Of a DNA stretch of 64,000 nt, positions 17,678 to 26,766 are shown piece by piece (the stretch's first letter is position 1; every line of letters begins with the position of its first letter). The notes beneath the pieces were generated by a model, which did not search any database, had not been told where the DNA came from, and was given only the letters and a program-made list of their open reading frames with translations. The position numbers were made by a program, and so were the translations under genes. Source of the stretch: Novosphingobium sp. Chol11 (GTDB lineage Bacteria > Pseudomonadota > Alphaproteobacteria > Sphingomonadales > Sphingomonadaceae). The stretch spans positions 62,001-126,000 of the forward strand of contig NZ_OBMU01000005.1 of the NCBI RefSeq assembly GCF_900218065.1. Direction: 5' to 3'.

Positions 17678-18665
17678 CGCCCACCTTCGGGTGGAAGTAG
17701 ACCTCTTCGACCTCAAAGCGACCGCCATGGCGCCGGGTCTGGACGACCACATCGATGAGCATTCGCAAAAGTCCGCGGATATCATCGCGCGCGAGATCGC
17801 GGCCGCCCTCGGATTCCTTGACGAGCAATGTCAGCTGCTCGAAGGCGCCCGCCGCAGAGCCAGCATGGACGGTGGTGATCGACCCAGGGTGCCCCGAGTT
17901 GACGTTGCGCAGGTAGAAGAAGGCGGTGCCGTCGCGCAGCTCCTGCAGCAGGATCCGGTCCGGGCGCATGCGCAGCGCGCTCTCGAGCAGCTGCTTGGGA
18001 CCGACCTTCGCACGGCCCTGCCCTTCGCCCGAATAGACCATGTGAACGACATTGCGATGGGGCACGATGAGTTCGCGCGTGTCCTCGATCGTAAGCAGCC
18101 GCTCGTCGGGCGGGATGAGCTGGATAAGCGCTTTCGCCAAGGTCGTCTTGCCGGACCCGGTCGCCCCGCTGACCAGGATATTCTTGCGCGCGGCGACCGC
18201 GACCTTGAAAAAGGCTGGCCAGTCGCCCGCGTCGCGAAGTGCCACCAACTCGGCGTCGGTTTCGGTAAGGTCCCGGGCGCTCGCGCGCGTCGTGTCAAAG
18301 AGGCCAGCGCGTGCGAGCTGGTCGATCGGCAGGGTTACGGTCGAGGGCTTGCGTATCGTAAAGGACGGGCAGCCGCTCGGCGTCACCGACGGGATCACGA
18401 TCTGGCAGCGCTCGCCGCCTGGGAGGACGGTCGAACAGATCGGCGTCTGCCCATCGATGTCCTGGTGCGTGAAGCTTGCCGCGGCGACGGCGAGCGTTCC
18501 AAGCCACTCGCTGTCCAGTTCAGGCAACTCATGCCATCGCCACCCCTGCCGGTCCTCGATCCCCGCCTCGCCCGGGCGGTTGATGACGAGCTCGGTTACA
18601 TCATCCGGCTCCAGCAACGGAAGAAGCGGTTCGAGATAATGGCGGAGGACGGCGGTATCGCGCAT
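17661..18665 (-). CDS. virB11: T4SS traffic ATPase VirB11
   Basis: A 334-aa hexameric secretion ATPase. Walker A is SGATGSGKTTLAKAL, the Asp box is LLTIEDTRELI, the Walker B-like segment is LLQELRDGTAFFYL, and the His box is GHPGSITTVHAGS. Length and motif order are typical. It sits on the cytoplasmic face of the channel and drives pilus assembly and DNA transfer together with VirB4 and VirD4. The start lies 3 nt after the virB10 stop. Confidence 0.95.
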   Translation of the reverse strand: MRDTAVLRHYLEPLLPLLEPDDVTELVINRPGEAGIEDRQGWRWHELPELDSEWLGTLAVAAASFTHQDIDGQTPICSTVLPGGERCQIVIPSVTPSGCPSFTIRKPSTVTLPIDQLARAGLFDTTRASARDLTETDAELVALRDAGDWPAFFKVAVAARKNILVSGATGSGKTTLAKALIQLIPPDERLLTIEDTRELIVPHRNVVHMVYSGEGQGRAKVGPKQLLESALRMRPDRILLQELRDGTAFFYLRNVNSGHPGSITTVHAGSAAGAFEQLTLLVKESEGGRDLARDDIRGLLRMLIDVVVQTRRHGGRFEVEEVYFHPKVGDAGAA

Positions 18666-18668
18666 GGC

Positions 18669-19886
18669 TTACCGCCGCAGCTCCAGATTGTAGACATCGG
18701 CGAAGTTGAAGTCCTTGGCGACGAAGATACCGACCTCCTCGCCCTGGTTCTTTTTCAGCACCGGCCGGATGTTGATGTTGTTCTGGAGCGCGATCGCGGC
18801 CCCTTCGCTCGGCGCACGCGTGACATTGTTGAAATTGCCGTTGCCGCTCGATGCGGCCTGCCCGGCAATATAGGCGGCGTCATCGACGAGCGAGAGTAGG
18901 AGCGCGCCGCCGAACCGTGCCCAGAAGAAGCTGTCGACCGCTCCGGCGAGCCCGGCGCGGCCGAGCGCGTCTGACCCAGGCGAGGCAAGGTCGATGCGGA
19001 CGCCTTGTGGCGTCACCGCCCGGGTCCAAAGCACAAAGAGGCGGTTCTGCCCCTGTTGGATGCCCCCGCGATACTCGCCGAGTACGCGCGTGCCCTTTTC
19101 CATGAGCACGACCCGGCCATTCTCGGAATACACGTCCCGTGGAATCAGGCAGGACGTGTATCCAGGCTGTGCGGAATTGATGGCCGTCTGAAGGGTGCAG
19201 GGAATCAATGTCCCCGCAGTGATCAGAAAATTGCGATTGGGGAGCATCGAGGCTCGCGCTTCGCCTACGGCTGAGCTTTGTCGCAGCAAGTCCAGCGCAT
19301 TGGGCGCACCGCCCTCCGTACTCCCTGGCGTTCCTGAATTTTCGGTCGGTTGCGCGCTCGAGGCCGCCGCCGGGCCTTGCGAGGTCTCTCCACCGAGATC
19401 GCGCCCGCCATAGGCGATGAGTGTCGACCGTCGCGCCTGGTCGGCCAGGTTCGGCCGGGCGCCTGACGGGCCGGGCGCTGCACCGGGCTGCATGGCAGGG
19501 ACGATCTGACCGTCGGGGCCAGGAACCCCGGCTGCGGGATTGAGCACCGGTGCGTTGGGATCGTTCCCGCCTGCGCCGAGCGGTCTCGGCTGCGGCGCGA
19601 CCGCCGCGTAATCGACGGTTTCCCGGGCCACGATATCGCGCCGCTCTTGGGCCGCCCCGCCCGGTGCAGTGAGGTCACGATTGGAGGCCTGTTGGCTCGT
19701 TCCGGAATTAACCCACAGGATGCCGAGTACCATCGCCGTGCCGGCAAAGATGAGGGCGGTATTACGCTTGGAAGGCGTCATCCCCCCGATCGGCTCGATA
19801 CCGCGCTCGTGCAGGATCTCGTCTTTTTCTGGCGTGAGATCGGCGCTCGGCAGAGGGCGCGAAACGGAGGATGGATCTTCAACCAT
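18669..19886 (-). CDS. virB10: T4SS core-complex protein VirB10/TrbI
   Basis: A 405-aa protein with a short cytoplasmic N-terminus, one membrane helix (NTALIFAGTAMVLGILWV, about residues 41-58), a Pro/Gly/Gln-rich periplasmic linker, and a C-terminal beta-barrel domain. That domain contains LIPCTLQTAINSAQPGYTSC, VYSENGRVVLMEKGTRVLGEY and a GGALLLSLVDDAAY antenna segment. It spans both membranes and relays ATPase energy to the outer-membrane pore. It is separated from virB9 by 3 nt and from virB11 by 3 nt. Confidence 0.95.
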   Translation of the reverse strand: MVEDPSSVSRPLPSADLTPEKDEILHERGIEPIGGMTPSKRNTALIFAGTAMVLGILWVNSGTSQQASNRDLTAPGGAAQERRDIVARETVDYAAVAPQPRPLGAGGNDPNAPVLNPAAGVPGPDGQIVPAMQPGAAPGPSGARPNLADQARRSTLIAYGGRDLGGETSQGPAAASSAQPTENSGTPGSTEGGAPNALDLLRQSSAVGEARASMLPNRNFLITAGTLIPCTLQTAINSAQPGYTSCLIPRDVYSENGRVVLMEKGTRVLGEYRGGIQQGQNRLFVLWTRAVTPQGVRIDLASPGSDALGRAGLAGAVDSFFWARFGGALLLSLVDDAAYIAGQAASSGNGNFNNVTRAPSEGAAIALQNNINIRPVLKKNQGEEVGIFVAKDFNFADVYNLELRR

Positions 19887-19889
19887 GGC

Positions 19890-20747
19890 TCATTCCTGCG
19901 GATGTGTGATGGTGCGCTCGACATGGGGCGACCCGGTGTTCGTCCCATGATCGACCCCATAGGGTTCTGGCGCCTGATTATAGATGCACAGCACCTCGCC
20001 GCCCCGCCGAAGGCGCAGCTGACGCGCCACCAGATGGACGACGACGAATTCGTCACGGACGTCGAAGGGAACCAGCGTCTCAGACCCGTCTGGTCGCACC
20101 AGATATATAGCCGGCACCTCGCGGTTCGCTGGGAAACGCAACACCGTGAACTGCCCGTTATCGGAGACCTCCGACGGCTGAAGCTCGCTGGAGCCCTGCA
20201 CCTTGTAGTTCATGTTGCGAGGCCCTTCGACGACCCCATGATCGAGAGCGCCGCGAACGGCCCGGCTCTCCAGGGCAGCCGCCTGCATGGCAATCTGCGC
20301 GGCCCTGAGACGCGCGGCGCGGTCTGCATCGTCCCTGGGATATCGGAACCGCACCTGAAAATAGGCTTGGCCGTTGCGGCCCGTGATCGGACCGCTGCGA
20401 GCGGTCAACTCGAACGCATAGCTGCGCAATTCGCCTCCGCGCGACGTGGTGACGATGAGATTGGTCGGTCCGGCACGCTCACGCGGCTTGAGGAACAGGA
20501 TGTGCCCGGCGACGGCGACCTCCCAAGATACGGTGTCGCCCAGCGCGACGTGCTGGATCGTCTCATCGTCGCTCAGGACAATCTGTGTTGCGGTCCGGAA
20601 CGTGCCGACGATCCGATAGACCTCGGTCTCTTCATATTCGACGAACTTGACGCGCGGGTCGGACGGACCACCTCGCGGAACTTCGACCGCGTGCGCCGCC
20701 GTTACAGGCACCAGCGCGCAAATGATGGCGGCGGAGAGCGCCCTCAT
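19890..20747 (-). CDS. virB9: T4SS outer-membrane core protein VirB9
   Basis: A 285-aa protein with a cleavable signal peptide (MRALSAAIICALVPVTAAHA) and the CagX/VirB9 fold: RIVGTFRTATQIVLSDDETI near the N-terminus, and TVLRFPANREVPAIYLVRPDGSE then EVLCIYNQ near the C-terminus. With VirB7 and VirB10 it forms the outer-membrane core. The ATG at 20747 is chosen for the signal peptide and for a very strong GGAGGTGAT ribosome-binding site just upstream. It overlaps virB8 by 4 nt. Confidence 0.94.
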   Translation of the reverse strand: MRALSAAIICALVPVTAAHAVEVPRGGPSDPRVKFVEYEETEVYRIVGTFRTATQIVLSDDETIQHVALGDTVSWEVAVAGHILFLKPRERAGPTNLIVTTSRGGELRSYAFELTARSGPITGRNGQAYFQVRFRYPRDDADRAARLRAAQIAMQAAALESRAVRGALDHGVVEGPRNMNYKVQGSSELQPSEVSDNGQFTVLRFPANREVPAIYLVRPDGSETLVPFDVRDEFVVVHLVARQLRLRRGGEVLCIYNQAPEPYGVDHGTNTGSPHVERTITHPQE

Positions 20748-21442
20748 CGGATCACCTCCGGATCGGCACGATAGTTTTCGACCTGGAATCCCAGCGGGTT
20801 CCGGTAGCGATCGCCTTCCGCCATGGGCGCGTTGGCGTAGGCGAACGTGATCGTGGCGATCCAATCGCTGTTCTGGATGTCGGTCTCGGTCTGGACTGTC
20901 CGCGTGAACCGGACATTGGCGACGCGATCGTTGATGAAGGCGATGTTGCGCACGCGCGCCTGCACAACTGCGTTCTTGCCCCAGACATTTTGGGGACTGG
21001 CACCATTGTTGCTACTGTAGAAGCGCGCCCAGCGCTGCTGTTCGGTCGGCTGCGAGAGGATCGTCACGAACCGAAAATTTTCTTCGGCCGCTGCCGGGAT
21101 CCAGCTTTCGCGGGTTCTCACATACTGGGCGAGGAAGTATTTGGTGACCGCCTCATCGTAGCGCATCGGCCGCTGCGTGAGCGCGGTCTGGACATCCACC
21201 GCGCCGGTGGTCTGGTTGACGCGAATAACATAGGGCACGACAGTCTTGAGAGGCGTCAGAGCCGCAACTGCGAAGATCGAGGCCGCGGCCAGGAGTGAGG
21301 CGATGGCCGCGATGCTCCAAGCGATGCGGGTCGAGCGCAGCGCGTTCCGGATCCTGTCCTGATCCCAGCTTCGTGCGTCCCGGAAATAGCGCTGCAGCCC
21401 CGATGCCGGCACCGCCTCCGAGCGGTCATCAGCAGCTCGCAT
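20744..21442 (-). CDS. virB8: T4SS inner-membrane assembly factor VirB8
   Basis: A 232-aa bitopic protein with an N-terminal cytoplasmic segment, a membrane helix (about 38-60, IAWSIAAIASLLAAASIFAV) and a periplasmic NTF2-like domain (VPYVIRVNQTTGAVDVQTAL through RNPLGFQVENYRADPEVI). VirB8 nucleates the inner-membrane complex. I start at the ATG at 21442 (MRAADDRSEAV), which overlaps the virB7-like gene by 14 nt. Upstream codons in this frame lie inside that gene and look non-native. Confidence 0.93.
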   Translation of the reverse strand: MRAADDRSEAVPASGLQRYFRDARSWDQDRIRNALRSTRIAWSIAAIASLLAAASIFAVAALTPLKTVVPYVIRVNQTTGAVDVQTALTQRPMRYDEAVTKYFLAQYVRTRESWIPAAAEENFRFVTILSQPTEQQRWARFYSSNNGASPQNVWGKNAVVQARVRNIAFINDRVANVRFTRTVQTETDIQNSDWIATITFAYANAPMAEGDRYRNPLGFQVENYRADPEVIR

Positions 21443-21767
21443 AATGCGGTCCCCTTGGTGCGAACGATACTTTGTCTCCGGAAGATGACGCGGAAGGCAC
21501 GGCGGGCGGTGGGGGTGGATCGCCGTCTCTTGGATGCGATAGCGGCGGTATGGGCGGCGCAGCTCTCGGCGCCGTGGTCGCAGGCACAGGTGAGCCCGGT
21601 AAGACGCTTCCATAGATGTTCACGTCGCGCAGGTGATGGCCATTGCAAACCGCGAGCTTCTTTGGACCGGATGCACAGCCGACGACGCCGAGCGCAGCCA
21701 GAACAACGCCCAGGCAGGTGACGCTACGGCGGAAGCTAGGCGCGAATATTGGTGAAGAAAAAGCCAT
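21429..21767 (-). CDS. VirB7-like lipoprotein
   Basis: A 112-aa exported lipoprotein. The signal sequence ends in the lipobox LGVVGC at about residues 26-31, and is followed by CASGPKKLAVCNGHHLRDVN and a Pro-rich C-terminal half. It lies between virB6 and virB8, where virB7 is expected. VirB7 lipoproteins stabilise VirB9 in the outer-membrane core. It is longer than classical VirB7 (about 50 aa), so the name rests mainly on position and the lipobox. Confidence 0.65.
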   Translation of the reverse strand: MAFSSPIFAPSFRRSVTCLGVVLAALGVVGCASGPKKLAVCNGHHLRDVNIYGSVLPGSPVPATTAPRAAPPIPPLSHPRDGDPPPPPAVPSASSSGDKVSFAPRGPHYASC

Positions 21768-21778
21768 GAGATGCCTCG

Positions 21779-22723
21779 CTACGCCGCTTCGATGGTGCCG
21801 CCGCGGTGAGCGGCGCGCTCCAAGTTGCGGCTGTTGCGCATGACGCGACGCTGTCGGAAGGGAGATGCCATCGTGCCCCAGGCCGTTCCGGCGAAGGCAC
21901 CCACGCCGGCAGCGGCTCCCCCGGCTATTCCCGTTGCAATGGCTGGAGCCTGGAAGAAGAAGATCGTGCCCAAAAATATGTACGCTGCAAACAGGACAGC
22001 ACCGAAAGCCGTATCCACGACGCCTTCAGATGCTGCTGTTGCAGCCGCTCCGAGGTCTGTGATCAGGGTCGTGATGGCTATGATTACAGCAAGGAGAACG
22101 ATATAGTTGAATACTTGCCCCAGCCAGCCGTGGAAAAAACGCCTCGTTGGCTCGAAGAGAGCTAGAGCGATGAAGATGGGGCCAAGTGCGATAATGATCG
22201 CCAACGCAACTTTGGCAAATATAGTAATAGCAAATCCAACCGCTGCCGAGAGCCCAGCTAATGCCTTCAGCCCCAGGCTCAGCGCATAGAGGACCAGTTT
22301 ATATGGGTTAATGTCGCTGTACGTTGCGGCTTCAGTCTCTATCCGTGCAACTATAGCATCACTTTGAGTGTAATAGTCGTCGAAGGCCTCTCCTACTGTG
22401 TCGATCGTCTTACCGGCGAGAGCTTGGGAGATCGCATCGGGCATTCCGTGGAAGAGCGGCGTCGTGATCCAATCGGAATAGGCGACCGTCGTCGCAGCAA
22501 CATACAGCAGACAGAGCTTCACCATCCGATAGAATAGCTCACCCCATGGTTCGCTGATGATGCCCCGCATCACCATGTAGCCGAACAGGGCGATGTAGAT
22601 AACCAGCCCGACAGCGAGCGGACCACGGACAACCTCTACGACGTTTTGGAGACGCTCGTTGAGGAAAAGATCAAGCTTCCCATCAACGTTCGCGTAAAGT
22701 GAATTGAACATGTCCGTGGCCAT
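21779..22723 (-). CDS. virB6: T4SS polytopic inner-membrane protein VirB6/TrbL
   Basis: A 314-aa protein with about six to seven membrane segments, including GPLAVGLVIYIALFGYMVMR, the 170-215 region and YIVLLAVIIAITTLI. The central periplasmic loop carries DDYYTQSDAIVARIE. VirB6 lines the translocation path with VirB8. The ATG at 22723 is preferred over a TTG 12 nt upstream because GGAG lies 7 nt before it. DNA of this gene (about 21.95-22.4 kb) is noticeably richer in A/T than its neighbours. Confidence 0.9.
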   Translation of the reverse strand: MATDMFNSLYANVDGKLDLFLNERLQNVVEVVRGPLAVGLVIYIALFGYMVMRGIISEPWGELFYRMVKLCLLYVAATTVAYSDWITTPLFHGMPDAISQALAGKTIDTVGEAFDDYYTQSDAIVARIETEAATYSDINPYKLVLYALSLGLKALAGLSAAVGFAITIFAKVALAIIIALGPIFIALALFEPTRRFFHGWLGQVFNYIVLLAVIIAITTLITDLGAAATAASEGVVDTAFGAVLFAAYIFLGTIFFFQAPAIATGIAGGAAAGVGAFAGTAWGTMASPFRQRRVMRNSRNLERAAHRGGTIEAA

Positions 22724-22744
22724 GCGAAGCTCCAAGGCGCTGGA

Positions 22745-22963
22745 TTATTTCGAAAGCGACCGCATCTTGTTGTCGAGAATCCGGAGGCTTTCAGCGTTGG
22801 AACACTCCTGTTCGTTGGGATGTGATCCGTCGGCACAGGCCTTGACGAGTCCTCTGAGCTCTTCCGGGTGAGAGGTTAGATAGTCCTTCCCGCGCGGTGC
22901 CCGCTCGCATCCTGCGAGCATTCCCGCTGCGGCAAACCCAAGCAGCAAAGCTCTCGCGGTCAT
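22745..22963 (-). CDS. eexN: EexN-type entry-exclusion lipoprotein
   Basis: A 72-aa lipoprotein with signal and lipobox AAAGMLAGC (Cys about residue 19). The mature region SHPEELRGLVKACADGSHP plus ECSNAESL matches the EexN pattern of a conserved Cys pair and an N-A-E motif. Small lipoproteins between virB5 and virB6 in IncN-like loci block entry of a second copy of the same element. The start overlaps the virB5 stop by 4 nt. Confidence 0.78.
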   Translation of the reverse strand: MTARALLLGFAAAGMLAGCERAPRGKDYLTSHPEELRGLVKACADGSHPNEQECSNAESLRILDNKMRSLSK

Positions 22964-23673
22964 TGCGACAAGCTTTCTAGCTTCGTCGCCAGTATCGCTT
23001 CGCTTTCGCGCTGTGATCGCAACTGGACGTCTGCTTCTTGCCGCATTCGCAGCGCCTGCAATTGCAAGGCGTCGTTCTGGATATGGGCATTCTCGACCCC
23101 TACCCTCGCCTGGATATCCATGACCTGCTTGGCGTCCGAAGCCGTATCCAGCGAGGTTCTCAGTTCTTCGAGCCCGGCGGTACGCTGGGCCGACACGCCA
23201 TAGGCCGCCTCCGCGATCGCGGCATCGCGCGCTGCGAGGTCGCCGTTCCGCAAGAGGTTGTCGCGGGAAGCGCGCTCATACGCCGACGCACCTGGTCGCA
23301 ATTCCGGCAAAGCGATACGGTTGGCGTCCCGGATACGGGTCGCGGAGCTCCCGAGCGAGCCCAGGCTGGCATTGTCCGACGACATCAGCCGGCTGATGTC
23401 ACGGGCCTCCCGCGGCAGAAGGTGGCGCATGGCATCGGTGGAAAGAGATGATGCGATGCCGTTGACGTCGGTGACCTGGTTGAAGCTGCCATAGAGCTGC
23501 TTCGCTTCTGCGATCTGCTCCTTCCCCTGATCGATCATCGACAGGGTGTTCTTCACCGTGGCCAGCGCCTGCAGATAGCCGGAGCTGTCGTAGACGGGGA
23601 TACCTTGCGCGACTGCAGGCCCCGCCATTCCAAGGGCGATGGCGCCAAGTGCTGCGTATATGCCCTTACCCAT
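22960..23673 (-). CDS. virB5: T4SS minor pilin VirB5/TrbJ
   Basis: A 237-aa exported protein with a signal peptide (about residues 1-22, ending PAVAQG), then YLQALATVKNTLSMIDQGKE and long amphipathic helices rich in Ala, Gln and Arg. These are typical of VirB5/TrbJ tip proteins, which decorate the pilus and contact the recipient. It lies 3 nt after the virB4 stop and overlaps eexN, as expected in the virB order. Confidence 0.9.
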   Translation of the reverse strand: MGKGIYAALGAIALGMAGPAVAQGIPVYDSSGYLQALATVKNTLSMIDQGKEQIAEAKQLYGSFNQVTDVNGIASSLSTDAMRHLLPREARDISRLMSSDNASLGSLGSSATRIRDANRIALPELRPGASAYERASRDNLLRNGDLAARDAAIAEAAYGVSAQRTAGLEELRTSLDTASDAKQVMDIQARVGVENAHIQNDALQLQALRMRQEADVQLRSQRESEAILATKLESLSQ

Positions 23674-23676
23674 AGC

Positions 23677-26088
23677 TCATCCTTTCCTGATCGATGCAGA
23701 CCGACGCTGCTGGTGAAAAAGAGGCAGCCATTTCGCCGGGTCGTCGCCGACATCAGCGCGAATGGCATCGAGGAGTGTCACGGTTTCCGTGGTGCCCGAG
23801 AGCACCGCGAGCTCGTCGGAGAGGCCGCCCAGGTCCAGTTCCACCACGATCGAGTCATGACCCTGCTTGATGAGGAAGCGGCGAGATTCCGGGTTCAGGT
23901 CGTGACGGACGAGCTTGAATTCCGCCTGGGTCAGGCCCAGCCCGTCGATATAATCCGTTTCACGCCCATAGGGGTTTGGCAGCAGGATCTTGGTCGCGAC
24001 CTGCTCTATGATACTGTGCGAGATATCCGAGCGCAGCGCATCGGCCGGGCTCTGCGTGCCGAAAACCAGGAAGGCGTTCTGCTTGCGGTAGGTCTTCAGG
24101 CCATCCTGGGCAAAGGCGCGGAAAGCGTCATCGCCCAGCGCCTTCCAGAACTCATCGATGTCGATCACCAGTCGGCGGCCATCCAGAAGGCCGTCGATGC
24201 GATGGAACATGTACATCATGATCGGCGTGCGAACTTCCGGATTGTCGAGGAAGTCGGTCATGTCGAAGCCGAGGAACGGCGCATCGAGCGACAAAGCATC
24301 GATCTCGTTGTCGAACACCCAACCCAGCGATCCGCCTCGCGACCATTTCTCAAGCCGAGCGCCGATGCCTTCCGGATCGCGCTGGCCGAGCAGCTGGCGC
24401 AGGGCCAGAATGGATCGGTTCTCCGGCGCGAGCCGCCCGAGCGACGCCAAGCCTTCGTCGATCATGCGCTCCTGGGTGACGCCCAGCGTGCTGCCGGGCG
24501 GCGTCACCAGCTGCCGGATCAGACGACCGAGAAAGACGAGGTTGCGCGGCCCATATTCGAGCGCCCGCAGCGGCGCGAAGCCGGTTGGCTCCCCGTTCTT
24601 CAGCGTCAGATAGATCCCGCCAGCAGACCGCACGTAGATCTCGGCGCCGCGATCCTTGTCGATGAAGATCTGCTGCGCGCCCGTCTTCTCGAGCTGCGCC
24701 ATCAGGAAGTTCTGAACGACCGTTTTGCCCGCGCCCGAGGGACCGATGATGAGCGTGTGGCCGAGATCCCCGACATGGAAGTTGAAATAGTAGGGCGATT
24801 GCGCGGCCGTTTTCATCAGCGCGATCGCCGGACCCCAATGATTTCCGCTCGGCCGGCCCGCGGGATAGGTATGAAAAGGCGCCAATGCGGCGAAATTCCG
24901 CGATGTGATTGCCGCCGGCCGCGCCCGCCACGCGAAATTTCCGGGAAGCTGAGCCCAGAAGGCCGCCTCGAGCGCCGGCCCTTCCCTCGCTGATACCAGG
25001 CCAGCATCCGCGAGCGCGGCCCGCGCGGCCGACAGATTATCGGCGAGTCGCCTCTGGCTCTCGGCAAACACCCCAAGCGAGAAGTGATGTTCGCCAAGGA
25101 CGAACCGATTGCTTTGAAGATCGTCGGCGGCGTCTTCAAGGTCGAGCGCCTGGCTTGCTGCCGCGTCCTCGGTCGAAGCCATCTGGTTCTGCCGGCGCCG
25201 CAGCCTTTCGGCCGCGCGCGCCTTCCCCATGAAGGTGAAGGATTGCGACACGACGAACGAGAAATCCTGGCCGAGCAGAGCGTTCATCTGACCGGGACGG
25301 GTGAGCGCGGGATATTCCCGGATGCCGAAAATGCCCAGCCAGCGGCTCGCATCATGGGCGCGGATCTCGACCGTCTCGCGTCCGAAGATCACCCGCTCGC
25401 CGTAGAGTGCGGATCCAAGATGGCCTCGGACCAGCGGCACCTTGGCCTTTGCGCCCATCATGACCTGCTCGAGCACTTCGAGCGGCCTGGAGAATAGGAG
25501 GCCATTTTGCTCATAGAGGCCGAGCCGCGCGGGGCTGCACCGCCGGAGGAGCTTTTCGATATCGCGCGCCTTCTCCTCGAAGCGGGCCAGTTCGTCGGGG
25601 TCGACCTCCTCATCGGCCGCCCTGGCTTTGGCGATGCGCTTGAGGAGAAGCCCGGTCCGATCGGCCGAGCCGACCGCCGGTCGCATGATCAGCGTCAGAT
25701 AATGCTCGTTGACGAACATGCGCTTGGCAGTCACCCGCGCGCGATATTTTTCGTCCAGATCGGCCGCGAAGTCCGAGCGGAATTGGCCTTCGGGATAGTC
25801 ATCGACCGGGCGGCGAACGATGTGGGTCCAGAGCGCGAGCCGATCGTCGGCAATGTTGCGCCAGGTGCCGTTGAGCTTCTCGTGCCAGTCATTGAGGTGG
25901 ATCGGATCCGCGGTCTCGAACGCAAGCCCTTCAAGGCGGAACATCATCATGAGGTCGCCGCTATCGAGCGCGATCACCTCCGATGTCACGTGGCGCGCAT
26001 AGGGCAGATAGCGACCCGGCTCGGCCTCTTGCCGCAATATGCGCCACGGCGTCTTGCGCGGCGGGAGCTGGGCAGCCGCGCTAGCCAC
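23677..26088 (-). CDS. virB4: T4SS ATPase VirB4/TrbE
   Basis: An 803-aa secretion ATPase with the CagE/TrbE/VirB N-terminal domain and a C-terminal ATPase. Walker A is IIGPSGAGKTVVQNFL and Walker B is RLVIDIDEFWKAL, followed by VFGTQSPADAL. VirB4 powers pilin extraction and substrate transfer. I chose the GTG at 26088 because AAGGGC sits 7 nt upstream and the GTG overlaps the virB3 stop by 8 nt. A TTG two codons earlier leaves no room for a ribosome-binding site. Confidence 0.94.
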   Translation of the reverse strand: MASAAAQLPPRKTPWRILRQEAEPGRYLPYARHVTSEVIALDSGDLMMMFRLEGLAFETADPIHLNDWHEKLNGTWRNIADDRLALWTHIVRRPVDDYPEGQFRSDFAADLDEKYRARVTAKRMFVNEHYLTLIMRPAVGSADRTGLLLKRIAKARAADEEVDPDELARFEEKARDIEKLLRRCSPARLGLYEQNGLLFSRPLEVLEQVMMGAKAKVPLVRGHLGSALYGERVIFGRETVEIRAHDASRWLGIFGIREYPALTRPGQMNALLGQDFSFVVSQSFTFMGKARAAERLRRRQNQMASTEDAAASQALDLEDAADDLQSNRFVLGEHHFSLGVFAESQRRLADNLSAARAALADAGLVSAREGPALEAAFWAQLPGNFAWRARPAAITSRNFAALAPFHTYPAGRPSGNHWGPAIALMKTAAQSPYYFNFHVGDLGHTLIIGPSGAGKTVVQNFLMAQLEKTGAQQIFIDKDRGAEIYVRSAGGIYLTLKNGEPTGFAPLRALEYGPRNLVFLGRLIRQLVTPPGSTLGVTQERMIDEGLASLGRLAPENRSILALRQLLGQRDPEGIGARLEKWSRGGSLGWVFDNEIDALSLDAPFLGFDMTDFLDNPEVRTPIMMYMFHRIDGLLDGRRLVIDIDEFWKALGDDAFRAFAQDGLKTYRKQNAFLVFGTQSPADALRSDISHSIIEQVATKILLPNPYGRETDYIDGLGLTQAEFKLVRHDLNPESRRFLIKQGHDSIVVELDLGGLSDELAVLSGTTETVTLLDAIRADVGDDPAKWLPLFHQQRRSASIRKG

Positions 26089-26431
26089 GCGCAAAGCCCT
26101 TGCGTTTCAGCCCCGCGACCGGGAGCGGCGAATAGGAACTGCCGCCCCACCAGACGCGGTTCCGGCTTCGCGCCTTGGTCATGGTCCAGAGCCACAGCAG
26201 CCGGAAGGCGTTGGCATCGTGCCGCACGATGAGCCGTGCGACGGCGAGACAGGCGCCTCCGATGGCGCCGGCATAGAGCGGGTTGCCGCTGACGATCAAA
26301 GTGAGACAGGCGGCAAGCGCGATCGGCAACGAGGCTTCGAGCGGCACGCCGAGCCACATCGTCGGGCGCGTGACCGCCAGAAACAACGTCTCCTCGCGCA
26401 GCCGCTCGTCCAGGGCGGCGCTCTCCTTCAC
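26081..26431 (-). CDS. virB3: T4SS inner-membrane protein VirB3
   Basis: A 116-aa protein with paired membrane helices (LPIALAACLTLIVSG and LYAGAIGGACLAVARLIV) after an N-terminal FLAVTRPTMWLGVPLEA, the usual VirB3 signature. It assists VirB4 in pilus biogenesis. It starts at a GTG whose first four bases form GTGA with the virB2 stop, a 4-nt overlap. The upstream extension of the frame lies inside virB2 and is rejected. Confidence 0.9.
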   Translation of the reverse strand: MKESAALDERLREETLFLAVTRPTMWLGVPLEASLPIALAACLTLIVSGNPLYAGAIGGACLAVARLIVRHDANAFRLLWLWTMTKARSRNRVWWGGSSYSPLPVAGLKRKGFARG

Positions 26432-26766
26432 GCGCCACCCGTGATGGTGTCGACGATCCACTGCGCACTGAAGACGATGAAGATGCCAACGATGACCGTC
26501 ACCAGAAGGCCGAGGCTGGCGCGCCCGGTGAAAAACATGAACCCGACGATCACGACCGCGATCACCGCGATGGTCTTGGCGAAAGTCCCGGTGAGCCAGG
26601 TCTTGATGTTCTCCGCCATCGACGTGATGCCGTCAGCCCCCTGCGCGTGTGCAGGATCGCTCAGCAGCATCGAGACAAGCAGCGCCAATGCCATCACGCC
26701 GATGACGCGCAGAAGAAGTCGCGCCCATTGGCGCCGTCCGCCCTGATGGGCGGTGATTGCTGTCAT
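26428..26766 (-). CDS. virB2: T4SS major pilin VirB2
   Basis: A 112-aa prepilin with a long signal sequence ending in DPAHAQG (about residue 42), then two hydrophobic helices (KTIAVIAVVIVGFMFFTG and LGLLVTVIVGIFIVFSAQWIV) joined by the short RASLG loop. This is the VirB2 hairpin that polymerises into the pilus. The ATG at 26766 has AAGGAC about 8 nt upstream and overlaps virB1 by 4 nt. Confidence 0.93.
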   Translation of the reverse strand: MTAITAHQGGRRQWARLLLRVIGVMALALLVSMLLSDPAHAQGADGITSMAENIKTWLTGTFAKTIAVIAVVIVGFMFFTGRASLGLLVTVIVGIFIVFSAQWIVDTITGGA